From: Alphaproteobacteria bacterium
Lineage (GTDB): Bacteria; Pseudomonadota; Alphaproteobacteria; Micavibrionales; Micavibrionaceae
Assembly: GCA_002401695.1 (NCBI GenBank)
Contig: NVTV01000012.1
Span: 1 to 32,194, forward strand
DNA: 32,194 nucleotides
Direction of reading: 5' to 3'
Every line of letters begins with the position of its first letter. Position 1 is the first letter of the stretch. The notes under the pieces are model-generated. The model saw only the letters and a list, made by a program, of their open reading frames with translations. It was not told the origin of the DNA and searched no databases. Position numbers and translations under genes: made by a program. Positions 1 through 6,983 of the stretch are shown here, one piece after another.

Positions 1-1
1 C

Positions 2-310
2 GCCGTCTCCAAGGAAATTTCCCTGGGCGATAATGGCTCTCTGGTACCCCGTGTTGATTGGGCTTTCCGCTCAGAGTTTGAAAATGATGCCTTCAACACA
101 CCGCAGATCCATCAGGGCGGTTATCATCTGGTCAATGCCAACCTGACCTGGGAAAATGCCGACGAAAATATGGCCATGGTCGTTGGGGTCAAAAACCTGA
201 CTGACGAGAAATATCTCCATACCGGCATCATCGGTGACGCCTTCCAGTCCTACGAAGGTCTCTATGACCGGGGTCGTCAGTGGTATATCACCGCCCGCTT
301 TAATTTCTAA
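2..310 (+). CDS. TonB-dependent receptor, C-terminal part only
   Basis: An open frame enters from the left edge and ends at TAA 308-310, giving the last 102 residues of an outer-membrane TonB-dependent receptor. It shows the final beta-strands of the barrel: the VGVKNLTDEKY motif, a tyrosine/glycine-rich strand, and a terminal RQWYITARFNF ending in the aromatic residue typical of outer-membrane barrels. It is clearly related to the C-terminus of the receptor at 2879-5164 (shared SKEI, PR-DW-FRS, QGYHL-NAN and NLTDE-Y blocks), so the two are paralogs. An AraC-type regulator follows on the same strand after 55 bases. The substrate cannot be told from this fragment. The start and plug domain lie outside the window. 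Confidence 0.93.
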   Translation, partial: AVSKEISLGDNGSLVPRVDWAFRSEFENDAFNTPQIHQGGYHLVNANLTWENADENMAMVVGVKNLTDEKYLHTGIIGDAFQSYEGLYDRGRQWYITARFNF

Positions 311-365
311 ATAGTTGGGTTTTAAAACCATAAGATTTATTCTGATTCGCGAAAGGAAATGATTC

Positions 366-1367
366 ATGCTACAGTCCAGTTCTGTTGATTGTGAGCATTA
401 CATGAGCAAGCCACTAGAAAAATTTAGTCTGTTTCAAACCAATGATGCAGATGAGGCAAGGGAAATCGTCAGCAAGGTCTATTGCGACCACACCTTGAAA
501 CCAAGACATTCCGGGCCGCTTGACGCGTGCCATAACCGGGTGCGTCTGTCGGCTTTGTCAATTAATTATATGCAATACGGCACAGACATTTGCGTAGAAC
601 CTGGCTTTCTTGACCGTTTTTTCCTGTTCCAGCTTCCCCTGGAAGGAACGGCCCAGATAACATCTGGTACAAAGAATTTTACCACCACAGTTGGAATGTC
701 ATCAACAATCAATCCAACTGACTATACCAAAATGCACTGGAGTAAGGACTGCAAGAAGTTAATGGTACAGGTCCAGGTCGAAGCTATGGAAATCCGTCTG
801 TCACGGCTGTTGATGCGACCTATTGAGAAGCCAATCCTGTTTGACCAGTGCATAACGGCGAATAACGAGCCTGCCAATGACTGGTGGCGACAAATAAAAC
901 ACCTGGCCAGTGATCTTGATAATGGCATGAACCCGTGGCGGTCCAGTCATATTCTGGAGGATATGGAACGGCATCTACTAACAAACCTGTTGTATTCATT
1001 CAACCATAACTATATTGATGAGTTAATGGCACAGGAAATTCAGGCGGCCCCGAGATATGTAAAAATGGCCGAAGATTATATCCACGATCACTTGAAAGAA
1101 CCAATGTCCATTGATGATCTGGTGAAAATTACCGGCGTAAGCCAAAGATCGATATTTGAAGGTTTCCGAAGTTTCCGCGGTAAGACACCCATGAAATATG
1201 TGCTTCAGCTACGCCTTGAAAAGGTCCGGAAAGAGCTTCTGAACAGTGGCCCGGAAAGAAGTGTGACTGACATCGCCCTTAAATGGGGTTTCAGTCAACT
1301 TGGCCGTTTCTCCGTATCCTACAAAAAGGTCTATGGTGAATCGCCATCTGACACCCTAAAAAAATAA
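366..1367 (+). CDS. AraC-family transcriptional regulator
   Basis: This 333-residue protein has the two-part layout of AraC/XylS activators. Residues about 40-210 form an AraC-binding-like sensing domain. Residues about 230-333 form a double helix-turn-helix domain with the classic second-helix signature (ALKWGFSQLGRFSVSYKKVYGESP). Such proteins normally sense a small molecule and activate a nearby catabolic or uptake operon. The ATG at 366 has an AAAGGA ribosome-binding site at 353-358; an in-frame ATG at 402 is a weaker alternative. It lies 55 bases downstream of the TonB receptor fragment on the same strand and directly before an IS6 remnant, so its original downstream neighbour may have been lost. 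The family call is firm; effector and target genes are unknown. Confidence 0.93.
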   Translation: MLQSSSVDCEHYMSKPLEKFSLFQTNDADEAREIVSKVYCDHTLKPRHSGPLDACHNRVRLSALSINYMQYGTDICVEPGFLDRFFLFQLPLEGTAQITSGTKNFTTTVGMSSTINPTDYTKMHWSKDCKKLMVQVQVEAMEIRLSRLLMRPIEKPILFDQCITANNEPANDWWRQIKHLASDLDNGMNPWRSSHILEDMERHLLTNLLYSFNHNYIDELMAQEIQAAPRYVKMAEDYIHDHLKEPMSIDDLVKITGVSQRSIFEGFRSFRGKTPMKYVLQLRLEKVRKELLNSGPERSVTDIALKWGFSQLGRFSVSYKKVYGESPSDTLKK

Positions 1368-1377
1368 CCTGCCAAGG

Positions 1378-1397
1378 GGCTTTGACACATTAATTTC
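1378..1397 (+). repeat. Left terminal inverted repeat of IS6-family element
   Basis: GGCTTTGACACATTAATTTC pairs, with two differences over the first 19 bases, with the inverted sequence at 2004-2023. It starts 10 bases after the AraC stop codon. Confidence 0.8.
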
Positions 1398-1424
1398 CGA
1401 CAAATTTTATGGTATGTGATTTTC

Positions 1425-1970
1425 ATGAAAAAAATCCCCTATCACCGTCATCGCTTCCACCCGGACATCATCAAGCAAGCCATATGGCTTTATTTTCGTT
1501 TCACCATGAGTTTATCGAGACGTAGAGGAATTATTAGCTGAGCGCGGCATTGATGTCAGCTATGAGACTGTTCGTCGATGGGCTCTTAAGTTTGGAACAG
1601 AATATGCTCGGCGTATTCAAAACGGCGGCCCCGAGCCCATACAGAATGGTTTCTAGGTGAAGTATTCGTCAAGATTAGTGACAAACCTATGTACCTCTGG
1701 CGCGCCGTTGACGGAGAAGGTGAAGTCCTAAATGTCTTGGTGCAAAAGCGCAGAAATAAGAGGGCAGAAAGTTCCCATGTTCCTATCCGACGACGAGAAC
1801 GAAAGATGCACCTTTTTAAATCTTATAAATCAGCGCAAATATTTCTTTCAATTTACGGTCCAATTCACAATCTTTTCAACACTCAACGACATTTAATTTC
1901 AAGAAAAACTCTACGACAATTACGATCAATCGCATTGATTGAATGGGACCTCGTGACCAGTGCTGTTTGA
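1425..1970 (+). pseudogene. IS6-family transposase, frameshifted and internally deleted
   Basis: Translation in three successive frames rebuilds an IS6-type transposase. The N-terminal zinc-finger/HTH part (KIPYHRHRFHPDIIKQAIWLYFRF) starts at ATG 1425. A frameshift near 1515 leads to RDVEELLAERGIDVSYETVRRWALKFGTEYARRI. A second shift near 1640 leads to EVFVKI...MYLWRAVDGEGEVLNVLVQKRRNKRA and then directly ESSHVPIRRRERKM to the stop at 1970. The stretch normally lying between RRNKRA and ESSH, which carries the second catalytic aspartate and the glutamate region, is deleted. The first catalytic aspartate (normally LDEVFVK) reads LGEVFVK. The protein is therefore dead by frameshift, deletion and active-site change. 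Confidence 0.88.
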
Positions 1971-2001
1971 CCCACACATTTAAAGAAAATGTCACGCCTT
2001 C

Positions 2002-2023
2002 AAAAAGTTAACGTGTCAAAGCC
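2002..2023 (-). repeat. Right terminal inverted repeat of IS6-family element
   Basis: Read on the minus strand it begins GGCTTTGACACGTTAACTTT, identical over 20 bases to the element end at 31745-31764. It ends one base before the TAA stop codon of the SDR gene at 2024-2026. Confidence 0.8.
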
Positions 2024-2818
2024 TTATTGTGCAATCCATCCGCCATCAATAACAAGTTCAGATCCCGTCATAAAAGATGCCTCATCGCTGGCCAGATATA
2101 ATGCTCCATATGCAATATCTTCGGGTTTACCCATACGTCCTAATGGATGTGATGCGGCCATGGCAGTTTTAATTTCCTCAACATCATCCGTACCCATGAC
2201 CCCGGTTTTACTCCATACGTCAAATATTTCGTCACTCATGGGCGTATCAATAAGTCCCGGATGAATACTATTCACCCGGATATTCCAGCCATTCGCAGCA
2301 AATTCAATCGCCATAGCTTTCGCCATTTGGCGCAAAGCACCCTTACTGGTATTATAAGCGGCCTGCCCCGGCACACCAACCATAGCCATAACCGAAGACA
2401 TAATAACAATTGATGCCCCGGAAGCTCTTGTCTGTCCCACCTTACGCAGGGCCGGAAGAAGTGCTTTGGTACCAATCAGAACACCTTCCACATTGACCTG
2501 CTGGGTACGCCGCCAATTTTCAATATCAATCTCCTCAAAGGGGTGTAACATCTCAATCCCGGCATTATGAACCAGAATATCTAACCCCTCACAATCAGAA
2601 GAAACAGCTGTCCAGTCTTCTGCCAATGTTACATCCAATTTTACATGTCGCGCCTCTCCACCACCGGAATTAATTTGGGAAGCTACCTGCCGCACTCTGT
2701 CCTCATCAATATCAGTGACAAAAACATAAGCCCCTTCCTGAGCAAGTTTAAGGGCTATGGCCTCACCAATTCCATGACCCGCCCCCGTCACCAAAGCCCT
2801 TTTTCCTTTTACACGCAT
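2024..2818 (-). CDS. Short-chain dehydrogenase/reductase (classical SDR)
   Basis: A 264-residue cytoplasmic NAD(P)-dependent oxidoreductase. The cofactor motif TGAGHGIG is at about residues 11-18, NAG at 85-87, the catalytic serine in the SSV segment near 141-142, and Y155-x-x-x-K159 (YNTSK). An aspartate after the second beta-strand (VTDID) suggests NAD(H) preference. The ending DGGWIAQ is the usual SDR C-terminus, so the gene is complete although the IS6 end touches its stop codon. ATG 2818 is preceded by an AAGGAT ribosome-binding site. It follows the TonB receptor gene by 60 bases on the same strand, probably in one transcript, suggesting oxidation or reduction of an imported compound. 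The exact alcohol or ketone substrate is unknown. Confidence 0.92.
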   Translation of the reverse strand: MRVKGKRALVTGAGHGIGEAIALKLAQEGAYVFVTDIDEDRVRQVASQINSGGGEARHVKLDVTLAEDWTAVSSDCEGLDILVHNAGIEMLHPFEEIDIENWRRTQQVNVEGVLIGTKALLPALRKVGQTRASGASIVIMSSVMAMVGVPGQAAYNTSKGALRQMAKAMAIEFAANGWNIRVNSIHPGLIDTPMSDEIFDVWSKTGVMGTDDVEEIKTAMAASHPLGRMGKPEDIAYGALYLASDEASFMTGSELVIDGGWIAQ

Positions 2819-2878
2819 ATCTTGCCAATCCTTCTGTAGATAAACTTATTGATTTAATTCTCTAAAACATCAAGGGTA

Positions 2879-5164
2879 TTAAAAATTATACCGTACCGTC
2901 AGATACCATTGGCGTTCCCGCGCAAAGAGAGATTCAAAATTACCAAAGTTTGGTTGGATGTAGCCTGTTTCCAAATAACGCTCATCGGTCAGATTGGTTA
3001 CGCCAAACACAGCCTCATATTTCTCATCTGATGAAAGCCATGTCACATTGGCATTTAACAAATGATAGCCCTGCTGATAAATCTCCTCAGAATTAGAGAC
3101 ATCATTATAAAAACCGGAACGAAATGACCAGTCCAGCCGGGGACGGATGGTGCCTGCATTACCCAACATAATTTCTTTGGAAAGGGCGGCGCTCAATGTC
3201 CATTCGGAAATTCTGGAAAATTTACTGTCCAGTGTGATCTCAGACACACCCGCATCCAATGCTGTATATTCAGGATCCAGATATCCGAGGCCAGCCTCAA
3301 AGAACCACCCCTCTGCAGGAATGGCCGAAACTTCCAACTCAGCTCCTTTAATTGTCGCTTTGCCGGCATTGGAAGTAAAAGGCCCAATCTGGCTTTGGTT
3401 CGTGATTAAGACCTGCAAATCATCATAATCTGTATGAAATGCCGCACCATTTATGCGCAAGCGATTGTCCAGACCAGAAAATTTAAACCCGATTTCATAA
3501 ACTTTAACAAACTCCGGTGCAAATTGTGGAATAGTCGTTTCCGGCGGGAAAATCCTTTGAGTGTAGCCACCTGATTTAAAACCTTCTGAATAAGAGGCAT
3601 AGGTCATGAAATCTTCGTTCCACTGATAGGATAAATTGGCCATGGGCGTCCATGCGCCGATTTTATTTATCGCCTCTTCATTGGGCAACAAAGCCGTCCC
3701 AACAGGAAAAGGAAAGATGAAGGCCGGCACATGGACCGCAGAAATAAACTGATCCGGCAAGAAGCTCTTGTCATCTTCTGTATAACGCAGGCCCAACGTC
3801 AGTTGCAGCTCATCCGTTACCGAATAAGTGGATTGCCCGAAGATCGCCCATGATTTACTTTCAACATGCCCGCCGCTCTGGAATGTCGCTGGCAAAAAGC
3901 TAAGGATATTCAGGTTTGTCGAATTCTCTTTAAAATAATATAATCCAAAGAGCCAATCCATCTTATCTGAAAGAGATGTTCCGTTAATTTGAAATTCCTG
4001 GGTAAACTGATCCTGCTGAAGATCATCCCATACATGGCCTATTTGAATAGCGGATTCATCAATATCGCGTGCAAACTGGCTGTCAAGATTACGGTAAGCT
4101 GTTACTGATTTGAAGCTAATGTTATCAAGATCCAATTTAATTTCAAGGCTGGTCCCCCATAAATTAAGGTCAGAGAAATGTTCCGCCGTCCCCCCATTGA
4201 TATTCTGATCTCCCTGAATGACGCTCGTATTATAACATTGAGGGTTATTAAGATTAGCCGGTGAAAAACAACTGAAAGGGTCGCCAAGGGCCAAGATATT
4301 ATTCAACGCCATGAAGGTATTCAGATAAGCGGGCGAATCCGTTGGAATCAAGGCTGTTGTTACCATCGGCGAGCCATTTTCCCGGTCGCGCGTGCCATCT
4401 ATTGATAGATTTATAGAGAGGTTTTCAGTGGGCAACCATGTGAAAGCTACACGTCCGGTAAGTGTATTATCATTCCCCAGATCTTTGTTGTCAAAAGGTC
4501 TCGTGACATAGCCGTCCCGGTTAAAAGTCGCCCCGGATACTTTCATGAAAAAGGTCTCGGAAAGCGGGATATTTACATTTGCCCTGATATCAATACGGTT
4601 CGCGCTGCCCGTGGTCGCTTCAAACCGCCCGCCCAATTCATCATTGGGCTTCTTGGTGATGATGCTGATCGCGCCACCAATTGTATTACGGCCAAAAAGA
4701 GTTCCCTGTGGTCCTCTCAAAACTTCAATTCTTTCGACGTCTACAATATCAAGGATTGCACCGATTGAACGGGCAATATATACCCCGTCCACATAAAGCC
4801 CTACACCTGGCTCAACGGTCGGTACAAAATCATTCTGCCCCACGCCCCTTATGTAAATAGCGGCAGAAGCACTTGAGCCACCATCCCCCGGGTTATTCTG
4901 AAAAGTCAAATTCGGCGTAAAATCCGCCATACTGCTTATATTCGTGATCCCCCGATAATCCAGGCCGCGTCCCGTGAATGCGGTGATAGATATAGGCGCA
5001 TTTTGCAGACCTTCTTCTTTTTTACGCGCCGTCACTGTAATTTCTTCCAGCATCGTCACCCCGGCATTATTGTTATCGGCTTCATTGGCCTGCAATGATA
5101 AGGGTATCAACAAGCTTATTGTTGCCGTACTCATCATGAATTGGTTTAGTAATTTTTTGCACAT
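2879..5164 (-). CDS. TonB-dependent outer-membrane receptor
   Basis: A 761-residue receptor that imports a ligand across the outer membrane using TonB energy. ATG 5164 is chosen over an upstream in-frame start at 5224 because it has GGGAGA at 5172-5177 and begins a normal signal peptide (MCKKLLNQFMMSTATISLL, with a cut site after LSLQA). A TonB-box-like stretch (EEITVTARKK) follows, then the plug domain (VYIARSIGAILDIVDVERIEVLRGPQ, TLFGRNTIGGAISI) and a long barrel ending RQWYLTVRYNF. It belongs to the group common in sphingomonads and Caulobacter-like bacteria, where ligands are often plant or aromatic compounds rather than siderophores. It precedes the SDR gene and is divergent from the amidase operon, sharing a 224-base control region. 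It is paralogous to the fragment at 2-310. Confidence 0.96.
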   Translation of the reverse strand: MCKKLLNQFMMSTATISLLIPLSLQANEADNNNAGVTMLEEITVTARKKEEGLQNAPISITAFTGRGLDYRGITNISSMADFTPNLTFQNNPGDGGSSASAAIYIRGVGQNDFVPTVEPGVGLYVDGVYIARSIGAILDIVDVERIEVLRGPQGTLFGRNTIGGAISIITKKPNDELGGRFEATTGSANRIDIRANVNIPLSETFFMKVSGATFNRDGYVTRPFDNKDLGNDNTLTGRVAFTWLPTENLSINLSIDGTRDRENGSPMVTTALIPTDSPAYLNTFMALNNILALGDPFSCFSPANLNNPQCYNTSVIQGDQNINGGTAEHFSDLNLWGTSLEIKLDLDNISFKSVTAYRNLDSQFARDIDESAIQIGHVWDDLQQDQFTQEFQINGTSLSDKMDWLFGLYYFKENSTNLNILSFLPATFQSGGHVESKSWAIFGQSTYSVTDELQLTLGLRYTEDDKSFLPDQFISAVHVPAFIFPFPVGTALLPNEEAINKIGAWTPMANLSYQWNEDFMTYASYSEGFKSGGYTQRIFPPETTIPQFAPEFVKVYEIGFKFSGLDNRLRINGAAFHTDYDDLQVLITNQSQIGPFTSNAGKATIKGAELEVSAIPAEGWFFEAGLGYLDPEYTALDAGVSEITLDSKFSRISEWTLSAALSKEIMLGNAGTIRPRLDWSFRSGFYNDVSNSEEIYQQGYHLLNANVTWLSSDEKYEAVFGVTNLTDERYLETGYIQPNFGNFESLFARERQWYLTVRYNF

Positions 5165-5183
5165 TTTATTTCTCCCTAACTCG

Positions 5184-5221
5184 TATTTACTGACATGTAA
5201 TCTATTTACTGAAATGTAATA
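5184..5221 (-). promoter_or_regulatory. Tandem operator-like repeat upstream of TonB receptor
   Basis: Two 19-base copies stand head to tail: TATTTACTGACATGTAATC at 5184 and TATTTACTGAAATGTAATA at 5203. Each contains the inverted half-sites TTAC-N6-GTAA. They lie 20-57 bases upstream of the receptor start, where a repressor or activator would be expected to act. The binding protein is unknown. Confidence 0.5.
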
Positions 5222-5224
5222 CAA

Positions 5225-5327
5225 ATTATTTTTTGCATATTAATGTCTCATACCCAAGCGTATTTATGAACTCCCCTTCATCTTAAAACTGACAGCATGA
5301 GACAAGCAACCACCTGAATAGGCGGTT
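5225..5327. repeat. Promoter-region repeat, copy A (copy B at 12779-12881)
   Basis: This 103-base segment aligns over its whole length with 12779-12881. The best-kept blocks are CCTTCAT, TAAAACT, AGCAACCACC and AATAGGCGGTT. Both copies lie upstream of a minus-strand gene for an exported protein, here the TonB receptor, so they are probably duplicated control regions. Confidence 0.6.
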
Positions 5328-5330
5328 GCT
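5305..5330. promoter_or_regulatory. 26-bp palindrome in divergent promoter region
   Basis: AGCAACCACCT, a GAAT spacer, then AGGCGGTTGCT: 11-base arms with one mismatch (G-U when read as minus-strand RNA). It lies 59 bases before the amidase start and about 140 bases before the receptor start. It could be an operator shared by both directions or a leader hairpin. No U-run follows, so a terminator is unlikely. Confidence 0.5.
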
Positions 5331-5388
5331 GCTGACAAGCGGCCCGCTCTACAATCATGGAAAGAAACTAATTCAAAAGGTGGTATTT

Positions 5389-6468
5389 ATGAGCAAATCA
5401 AAAATTGAACAATATATGGCATTGGCCTTGCAGCCTGTAATGGTTGGCGCCCATAAAAGAGAAGATATTCTGGTTAATATCGAACATATTCACCAGTTAT
5501 GTTATGCAGCTATCTGGCTAAGTAATATCGACATGCCCGTCAGACTAGTGACCATTCCTGAAGGTGCCCTACAAGGGTTCACCGATGAAATTTTTGATTG
5601 GGACCATCAGGAATATGTCGATAAAATGGCCATTGACCTACCGGGTACAGAAACAGATGCCCTTGGCGTCATTGCCAAAGAATTTAACACCTATATCATC
5701 GCGCAGGCGAAAGTACGCCATCCAAAATTTCCGGGGCGCTTCTTCAATGGGGCCTTTGTTATTTCTCCGGAAGGCGACTTGATACACACCCATTATAAGT
5801 TACAGGTTTTTGCCCGGGAACATTCAACCGTTCCCCATGATGTATGGGATCAGTGGATAGAATTATACGGGTCCGGCTTAGATGCCTTTTATCCGGTCGT
5901 TGATACTGATATTGGGCGGATTGGCTGCGTCATTTGCATGGAGGGCAGCTACCCGGAAACCGCAAGAGGACTTGCCATGAACGGGGCAGAAGTTATTTAC
6001 CGCCCCAGCTACCCCGAACCCTATGTGTCTAACGGACTTTGGGAAGTTCAAAACAGAGCCCGCGCCCTTGACAATACATGTTTTGTCGTTGCCCCCAACC
6101 CAGCGTCCTATCTGCCCATGCCCGAGAGCAAATTTCCGGTCGATACCTTTGGCGGCAACAGTATGATCGTCGATTATCAGGGCCAGGTCATTTCTAACCA
6201 TAAAGCAGGCGGCACCGCCTCTTATGCCGGTGGTATCATTGATATAGAGGCTCTTCGTCAATACCGGGCGCGATCCTTATGGGGCAATTGGCTTAAAGAC
6301 CTCAGAACGGAGCAGTTTAAGATCATCTATGACCAACCTTTATATGAAAAGAACCGCTGCATAGATGTTCCGCCCTTAAAACACGCCGAAAATGACAAGA
6401 TATTCCGGCAGGCCATTGACAGAATGCACACCAAGGGTATCTGGAAAAAGCCGTATGACTTGGATTAA
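5389..6468 (+). CDS. Nitrilase-superfamily carbon-nitrogen hydrolase (amidase-like)
   Basis: A 359-residue cytoplasmic hydrolase of the nitrilase fold, which cleaves amide, nitrile or carbamoyl C-N bonds through a Glu-Lys-Cys triad. The three residues are E58 (IPEGALQGF), K137 (HTHYKLQVF) and C183 (GCVICMEGSYPE). The tail beyond about residue 290 is longer than in minimal amidases. ATG 5389 is chosen, not the longer frame from 5326, because GGTGG lies just upstream and the extra 21 residues would be encoded by the palindromic control region. It is the first gene of a plus-strand operon, 20 bases before the Tat small subunit. The neighbours suggest release of ammonia or an acid from a nitrogen-bearing substrate that is then oxidised. 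Whether the substrate is a nitrile, amide or N-carbamoyl compound is unclear. Confidence 0.88.
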   Translation: MSKSKIEQYMALALQPVMVGAHKREDILVNIEHIHQLCYAAIWLSNIDMPVRLVTIPEGALQGFTDEIFDWDHQEYVDKMAIDLPGTETDALGVIAKEFNTYIIAQAKVRHPKFPGRFFNGAFVISPEGDLIHTHYKLQVFAREHSTVPHDVWDQWIELYGSGLDAFYPVVDTDIGRIGCVICMEGSYPETARGLAMNGAEVIYRPSYPEPYVSNGLWEVQNRARALDNTCFVVAPNPASYLPMPESKFPVDTFGGNSMIVDYQGQVISNHKAGGTASYAGGIIDIEALRQYRARSLWGNWLKDLRTEQFKIIYDQPLYEKNRCIDVPPLKHAENDKIFRQAIDRMHTKGIWKKPYDLD

Positions 6469-6488
6469 CGAAAATCAGGCCCTGATTA

Positions 6489-6956
6489 ATGCATGAAAAT
6501 ATATTACGCCGAGATATTTTAAAAGGTTTCACTGCCTGCATCTTGCTTGGCGTAATAATTCATGACGAAGCCGATGCTTCAACAAAACACGTTCAATTAA
6601 TATCCTGGGCAGCCCTGTTAGAAACTTTATTGCCTCTAAACCATAAGGTTGACGCCACTGTCTATCAGGCTATCGCGACTGATATACAAAAACAACTTGC
6701 CCTCCAGAAGTCTGACCTCAAGCGTCGCTTAGACCAAATTCTATCCAAACACGTGGGCCTGAATTACAGCTCAAATCACCTGCAGAACGTCTTTTCTGAG
6801 ATTGAGGGAACGCCTTTATTTGCAGAATTCTGGCAAACCTCTGTCCGAACTTTATGTCAGAACCACGATATTTGGAAGGCTGTTGGCTATGAAGGATCAT
6901 CCGTAGAATATGGGGGTTATCTTCACCGTGGTTTCGATGACATCACCTGGCTCTAG
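6489..6956 (+). CDS. Gluconate-2-dehydrogenase-type small subunit with Tat signal
   Basis: A 155-residue protein with a twin-arginine signal at its N-terminus (residues 6-12, LRRDILKG, then a hydrophobic stretch to about residue 25). The rest resembles the gluconate 2-dehydrogenase subunit 3 family, including the conserved C-terminus GYEGSSVEYGGYLHRGFDDITWL. In these complexes the small subunit carries the Tat signal and takes the folded FAD subunit, which has none, across the inner membrane. This fits the next gene, a GMC dehydrogenase starting 27 bases downstream without a signal peptide. No cytochrome c subunit follows, so the electron acceptor must be encoded elsewhere or differ. Translation is probably coupled within the amidase operon. 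Confidence 0.82.
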   Translation: MHENILRRDILKGFTACILLGVIIHDEADASTKHVQLISWAALLETLLPLNHKVDATVYQAIATDIQKQLALQKSDLKRRLDQILSKHVGLNYSSNHLQNVFSEIEGTPLFAEFWQTSVRTLCQNHDIWKAVGYEGSSVEYGGYLHRGFDDITWL

Positions 6957-6983
6957 AGTTACTTATATTTAGGAGAATAACGC

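Larger units (their letters stand above)
1378..2023 (+). mobile_element. IS6-family insertion sequence, decayed but with both ends
   Basis: The element is delimited by imperfect terminal inverted repeats: GGCTTTGACACATTAATTT at 1378 and, read on the minus strand, GGCTTTGACACGTTAACTTT ending at 2023. Between them lies a broken IS6-type DDE transposase. The distance from transposase stop to element end (53 bases) is the same as in the remnant at 31745 (52 bases), so the right end looks intact. No 8-bp target duplication is visible (TGCCAAGG on the left, TTATTGTG on the right), which suggests age or a later rearrangement. The right end touches the stop codon of the neighbouring SDR gene. Confidence 0.85.

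Noticed and set aside
1989..2264. Plus-strand frame of 91 codons over the SDR 3' end
   Set aside because: It runs antisense to the conserved SDR C-terminus and starts inside the IS6 end.
5305..5388. Riboswitch in the amidase leader
   Set aside because: The 26-bp palindrome is a simple inverted repeat; no multi-stem architecture or known aptamer core is visible, and a related sequence occurs before a different gene on the other strand.
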